Assembly (NCBI RefSeq): GCF_011516645.4
Contig: NZ_CP088285.1
Span: forward strand, 5,970,501 to 6,034,500
Length of the DNA: 64,000 nt
Direction of reading: 5' to 3'
Source: Bradyrhizobium septentrionale
GTDB lineage: Bacteria; Pseudomonadota; Alphaproteobacteria; Rhizobiales; Xanthobacteraceae
Part shown: piece by piece, positions 61,746-64,000 of the stretch
Layout of the letters: the number at the start of each line of letters is the position of its first letter
Position numbering within the stretch: the stretch's first letter is position 1
The notes under the pieces: model-generated
Told to the model about the DNA's origin: nothing
Seen by the model: only the letters and a program-made list of their open reading frames with translations
Databases searched by the model: none
Translations under genes and position numbers: made by a program

Positions 61746-62255
61746 CTACAGCTGTTGCAGTGACGCGCCTCTTTCCATGAGGGTGAGGGGCGTTCCATTG
61801 TATTCGATCCGTTGAAAGGTTTTCCAGCCCAGCCGCGCATACATTGCTTCGCTATGCGGGGTGAACAAGTACAGCCGGTCGAATCCCAGTTTGGCGCATT
61901 CATCGATCGCGCGCAGACTCAATGCGGACGCGATTCCCTGTCCGCGATGTTCGCCGGGGACGTATACCGAGGACAGCCACGGCGTCAGATGCTTGTGGGT
62001 GATGCTCGCCGCAAGGATGCCGGCCGATCCCAACGGCGTTCCGTCCTCGCTCAATGCAACAATCGCCATCGGCAGCGCGTCTTTCTGGAGCGATCGACGG
62101 AGCCTCTCGGTTCGATCTTCGAGCGTGGCCGCCGGCGTGAGGTAGCCGAATTGCGCGTGCTGCCATGCCGCGATCGTTGGCACGAGTGCGGGATGGTCAG
62201 CCAGATACTCGACCGTTGCTTTCGGTTGTCCGATCAATTGTTCAATCATGCCCAT
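61746..62255 (-). CDS. GNAT-family N-acetyltransferase
   Basis: 169 residues (ATG 62255; an ATG two codons later is also possible). Acetyl-CoA loop SSVYVPGEHRGQGIASALSLRAI and the C-terminal LYLFTPHSEAMYARLGWKTFQRIEYNG are typical. Substrate unknown. Its start overlaps the end of the aldolase gene upstream, so the two are co-transcribed. Confidence 0.88.
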   Translation of the reverse strand: MGMIEQLIGQPKATVEYLADHPALVPTIAAWQHAQFGYLTPAATLEDRTERLRRSLQKDALPMAIVALSEDGTPLGSAGILAASITHKHLTPWLSSVYVPGEHRGQGIASALSLRAIDECAKLGFDRLYLFTPHSEAMYARLGWKTFQRIEYNGTPLTLMERGASLQQL

Positions 62256-62901
62256 GTTCCGGCAGCGTCAGCCCGAACACTTTGGTCAAATCCTTGACCT
62301 GTTCCGGCGACAGATACCGCGGGTTCAGCCCACGCAGCAGCAGATAGAGCCTTGCGGTTTCTTCCAGCTCCTCGGTTGCGAACACCGCGGCTTCCAGCGT
62401 GTCGCCCGACACGACCGGGCCGTGATTGGCGAGCAGCACCGATGAATATTTCCCGGCCAGCCCCCTGATCGCGTCGGCAACGGCGGGATCGCCGGGGCGA
62501 TAATAGGGCACCAGCGCGGTCTGGCCGCATTTCATCACGTAATAGGCCGTCATCGCCGGCAGCGCGGCGCGCGGGTCGATCTCGGGGAGCATCGAGAGCG
62601 CGACCGAATGGGTCGAGTGCAGGTGCACCACGGCGCCGGCGGCCGCGCGGGTCTGGTAGAGCGCGGTGTGCAGCGGCACTTCCTTGGTCGGGGCATCGCC
62701 GGAGACCAGCCGGCCATCGCCGTCGAGCCGCGACATTTTCGCCGGATCGAGGAAGCCGAGCGAGGCGTTGGTCGGTGTCACCAGCCAGCCGCCGTCGTCG
62801 AGCCGGACGCTGATATTGCCCGAGGAGCCCGGCGTCAGCCCGCGCTCGAACAGCGAGCGGCCGAAGCGGCAAATGTCCTCACGAAGCTTTGTCTCGCTCA
62901 T
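62242..62901 (-). CDS. otnC: Class II aldolase-like, 3-oxo-tetronate 4-phosphate decarboxylase (OtnC-like)
   Basis: 219 residues. FERGLTPGSSGNISVRL is the class II aldolase/adducin start, then TKEVPLHTALYQTRAAAGAVVHLHSTHS with the metal His pair (HLHSTH), and LANHGPVVSGDTLEAAVF with the third His. The length and pattern fit OtnC, which decarboxylates 3-oxo-tetronate 4-phosphate to dihydroxyacetone phosphate. Divergent from an LtnD-like dehydrogenase, consistent with a tetronate/threonate pathway. Confidence 0.85.
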   Translation of the reverse strand: MSETKLREDICRFGRSLFERGLTPGSSGNISVRLDDGGWLVTPTNASLGFLDPAKMSRLDGDGRLVSGDAPTKEVPLHTALYQTRAAAGAVVHLHSTHSVALSMLPEIDPRAALPAMTAYYVMKCGQTALVPYYRPGDPAVADAIRGLAGKYSSVLLANHGPVVSGDTLEAAVFATEELEETARLYLLLRGLNPRYLSPEQVKDLTKVFGLTLPEHGHD

Positions 62902-63000
62902 CCGGTTTCGCCCGTTCCGGCTCGCTCATGGCGCCATCCGTTTTCCGCTTTGTCTCATGCTTTGGCAGCGCGGCCAAGCCGTGTTAGGCAAGCAGCAACG

Positions 63001-63037
63001 AGCATGATCCGGAAAACGGCAATCATGCTCAAACAAG
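63001..63037. repeat. Intergenic repeat (family 7), shortened copy 2
   Basis: AGCATGATCCGGAAAA and ATCATGCTCAAACAA match the two ends of the copy at 47473-47520, but the centre is deleted. It lies in the divergent gap between the OtnC-like and LtnD-like genes. Confidence 0.75.
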
Positions 63038-63058
63038 CAAAAATTTGAGGATCGCCGC

Positions 63059-63970
63059 ATGTCCAGTTCCGCACCACCACGTGTCGCCGTCATCGGGCTG
63101 GGGTCGATGGGATACGGCATGGCGACCTCGCTCAGGCGGGCCGGTCTCGCCGTGACCGGCTGCGACGTCTCGGCCGATGCCGTCGCGCGCTTTGTGGCCG
63201 ACGGCGGCAAGGGCGCCGGCTCGCCGGCCGAGGCGGCCAAGGATGCCGATATCGTCGTCAGCGTCGTCGTCAATGCAGCGCAGACCGAGGCCATCCTGTT
63301 CGGCAAGGGCGGCGCCGCCGAGACCATGGCCAAGGATGCGGTCTTCATCTCCTCGGCGACCATGGACCCCGATATTGCGCGGCGGCTGGCAAAACAGCTC
63401 GAGGCGACCGGCCGGCACTATCTCGATGCCCCGATCTCCGGCGGCGCGCAGCGCGCGGCGCAGGGCGAACTGACCATTCTCGCTTCCGGCAGCGCGGCGG
63501 CGTTCGCAAAGGCGCGGCCAGCGCTGGATGCGATGGCGGCCAAGCTCTACGAACTCGGCGATGCGGCTGGCCAAGGCGCGGCGTTCAAGATGATCAACCA
63601 GCTGCTGGCCGGCGTGCACATCGCGGTCGCCTCGGAGGCGATCGCGTTCGCCGCCAAACAGGGTCTCGACATCCGCAAGGTCTATGAGGTGATCACCGCC
63701 TCCGCCGGCAATTCCTGGATGTTCGAGAACCGCATCCCGCATGTGCTCGACGGCGACTATGCACCGCGCAGCGCGGTGGAGATTTTCGTCAAGGACCTCG
63801 GCATCATCCAGGACATGGCGCGCACTGCGCGCTTCCCGGTGCCGGTCTCGGCCGCGGCCTTGCAGATGTTTTTGATGACATCGGCCGCCGGCATGGGCCG
63901 CGACGACGATGCGTCGGTGGCGCGGATGTATGCGCAAGTCACCGGCACCAAGCTTCCCGGCGCGAAATAA
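63059..63970 (+). CDS. ltnD: L-threonate/3-hydroxyacid dehydrogenase (LtnD-like)
   Basis: 303 residues of the beta-hydroxyacid dehydrogenase family. NAD-binding VIGLGSMGYGMATSLRRAGL, substrate-binding DAPISGGAQRAAQGELTI, catalytic Lys in GQGAAFKMINQLLAGVH. The paired OtnC-like gene and the following probable otnI favour L-threonate 2-dehydrogenase over 2-hydroxy-3-oxopropionate reductase. Confidence 0.85.
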   Translation: MSSSAPPRVAVIGLGSMGYGMATSLRRAGLAVTGCDVSADAVARFVADGGKGAGSPAEAAKDADIVVSVVVNAAQTEAILFGKGGAAETMAKDAVFISSATMDPDIARRLAKQLEATGRHYLDAPISGGAQRAAQGELTILASGSAAAFAKARPALDAMAAKLYELGDAAGQGAAFKMINQLLAGVHIAVASEAIAFAAKQGLDIRKVYEVITASAGNSWMFENRIPHVLDGDYAPRSAVEIFVKDLGIIQDMARTARFPVPVSAAALQMFLMTSAAGMGRDDDASVARMYAQVTGTKLPGAK

Positions 63971-63982
63971 CAGGAGTTTGCA

Positions 63983-64000
63983 ATGCCCCGTTTTGCCGCC
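63983..64000 (+). CDS. Start of next gene, probably OtnI-like isomerase, 3' partial
   Basis: Only six codons (MPRFAA) are inside the window, behind AGGAG, 12 bases after the LtnD-like stop. MPRFAAN is a usual start of 2-oxo-tetronate isomerase (OtnI/hydroxypyruvate isomerase family). The call rests on position and this short match. Confidence 0.5.

Overview
The window looks like chromosome from an alphaproteobacterium of the Bradyrhizobium type. The basis is high GC with strong GC3 bias, a single low-GC island, many 80-150 bp palindromic intergenic repeats of kinds common in that genus, a class III PHA synthase with a phasin, a paa (phenylacetyl-CoA) operon, two Liv-type ABC importers and a self-sufficient P450 of the CYP102 type. 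Everything here is catabolic or accessory; no rRNA, tRNA, CRISPR array, phage or conjugation gene was seen. Family names come from reading motifs by eye, without database searches.

Layout. 1-6.5 kb: 3' part of a wax-ester-synthase/DGAT-like acyltransferase, an epoxide hydrolase, a P450-reductase fusion and a spermidine-synthase-like methyltransferase-fold protein. 6.6-18.4 kb: an AraC-family regulator and an exported DUF1254 protein, then an eight-gene run for hydroxyquinol-type aromatic catabolism (maleylacetate reductase, hydroxyquinol 1,2-dioxygenase, FAD aromatic hydroxylase) joined to its own ABC importer. A pair of direct repeats 21 bp apart, resembling AraC/XylS boxes, lies just upstream of the run. 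18.4-22.9 kb: a SnoaL-like protein, an alpha/beta hydrolase, and the PHA genes (phaE-phaC-GNAT overlapping, then phasin with a palindrome upstream and a clear terminator downstream). 23-25.4 kb: a DUF445 membrane protein and a hydrolase. 25.5-33.6 kb: paaX, paaABCDE, paaI, paaK and an amidase.

33.6-41.8 kb is the scrambled part. It holds a quinone-oxidoreductase-like MDR protein, a low-GC orphan ORF, a YeeE/YedE transporter, an IS1182-like element with 14-bp inverted repeats and a frameshifted transposase, a DUF1801 protein, a DMT exporter whose C-terminus runs into a dispersed repeat, and a frameshifted MocR/PdxR-type regulator. 41.8-50.9 kb: hydrolase-OsmC fusion, YedY-like molybdoenzyme, MHS-type MFS transporter, P450 plus its ferredoxin opposite a TetR regulator, an amidase, a hydrolase and an SDR lacking the usual catalytic Ser and Lys. 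51-61.3 kb: tartrate/malate-type dehydrogenase, D-2-hydroxyacid dehydrogenase, carbamoylase-family amidohydrolase, LysR, a DUF1445 protein and a second complete Liv-type transporter. 61.4-64 kb: a small exported protein, GNAT, and a tetronate/threonate module (otnC-like, ltnD-like and the first codons of what is probably otnI).

The most useful leads are the hydroxyquinol/ABC operon with its 21-bp-spaced boxes, the hairpin between its binding-protein and ATPase genes, a repeat family (TAGGGC..GTACTCAT ... GGGCCAGAA) that sits at gene 3' ends and alters them, and the amidase next to paaK.
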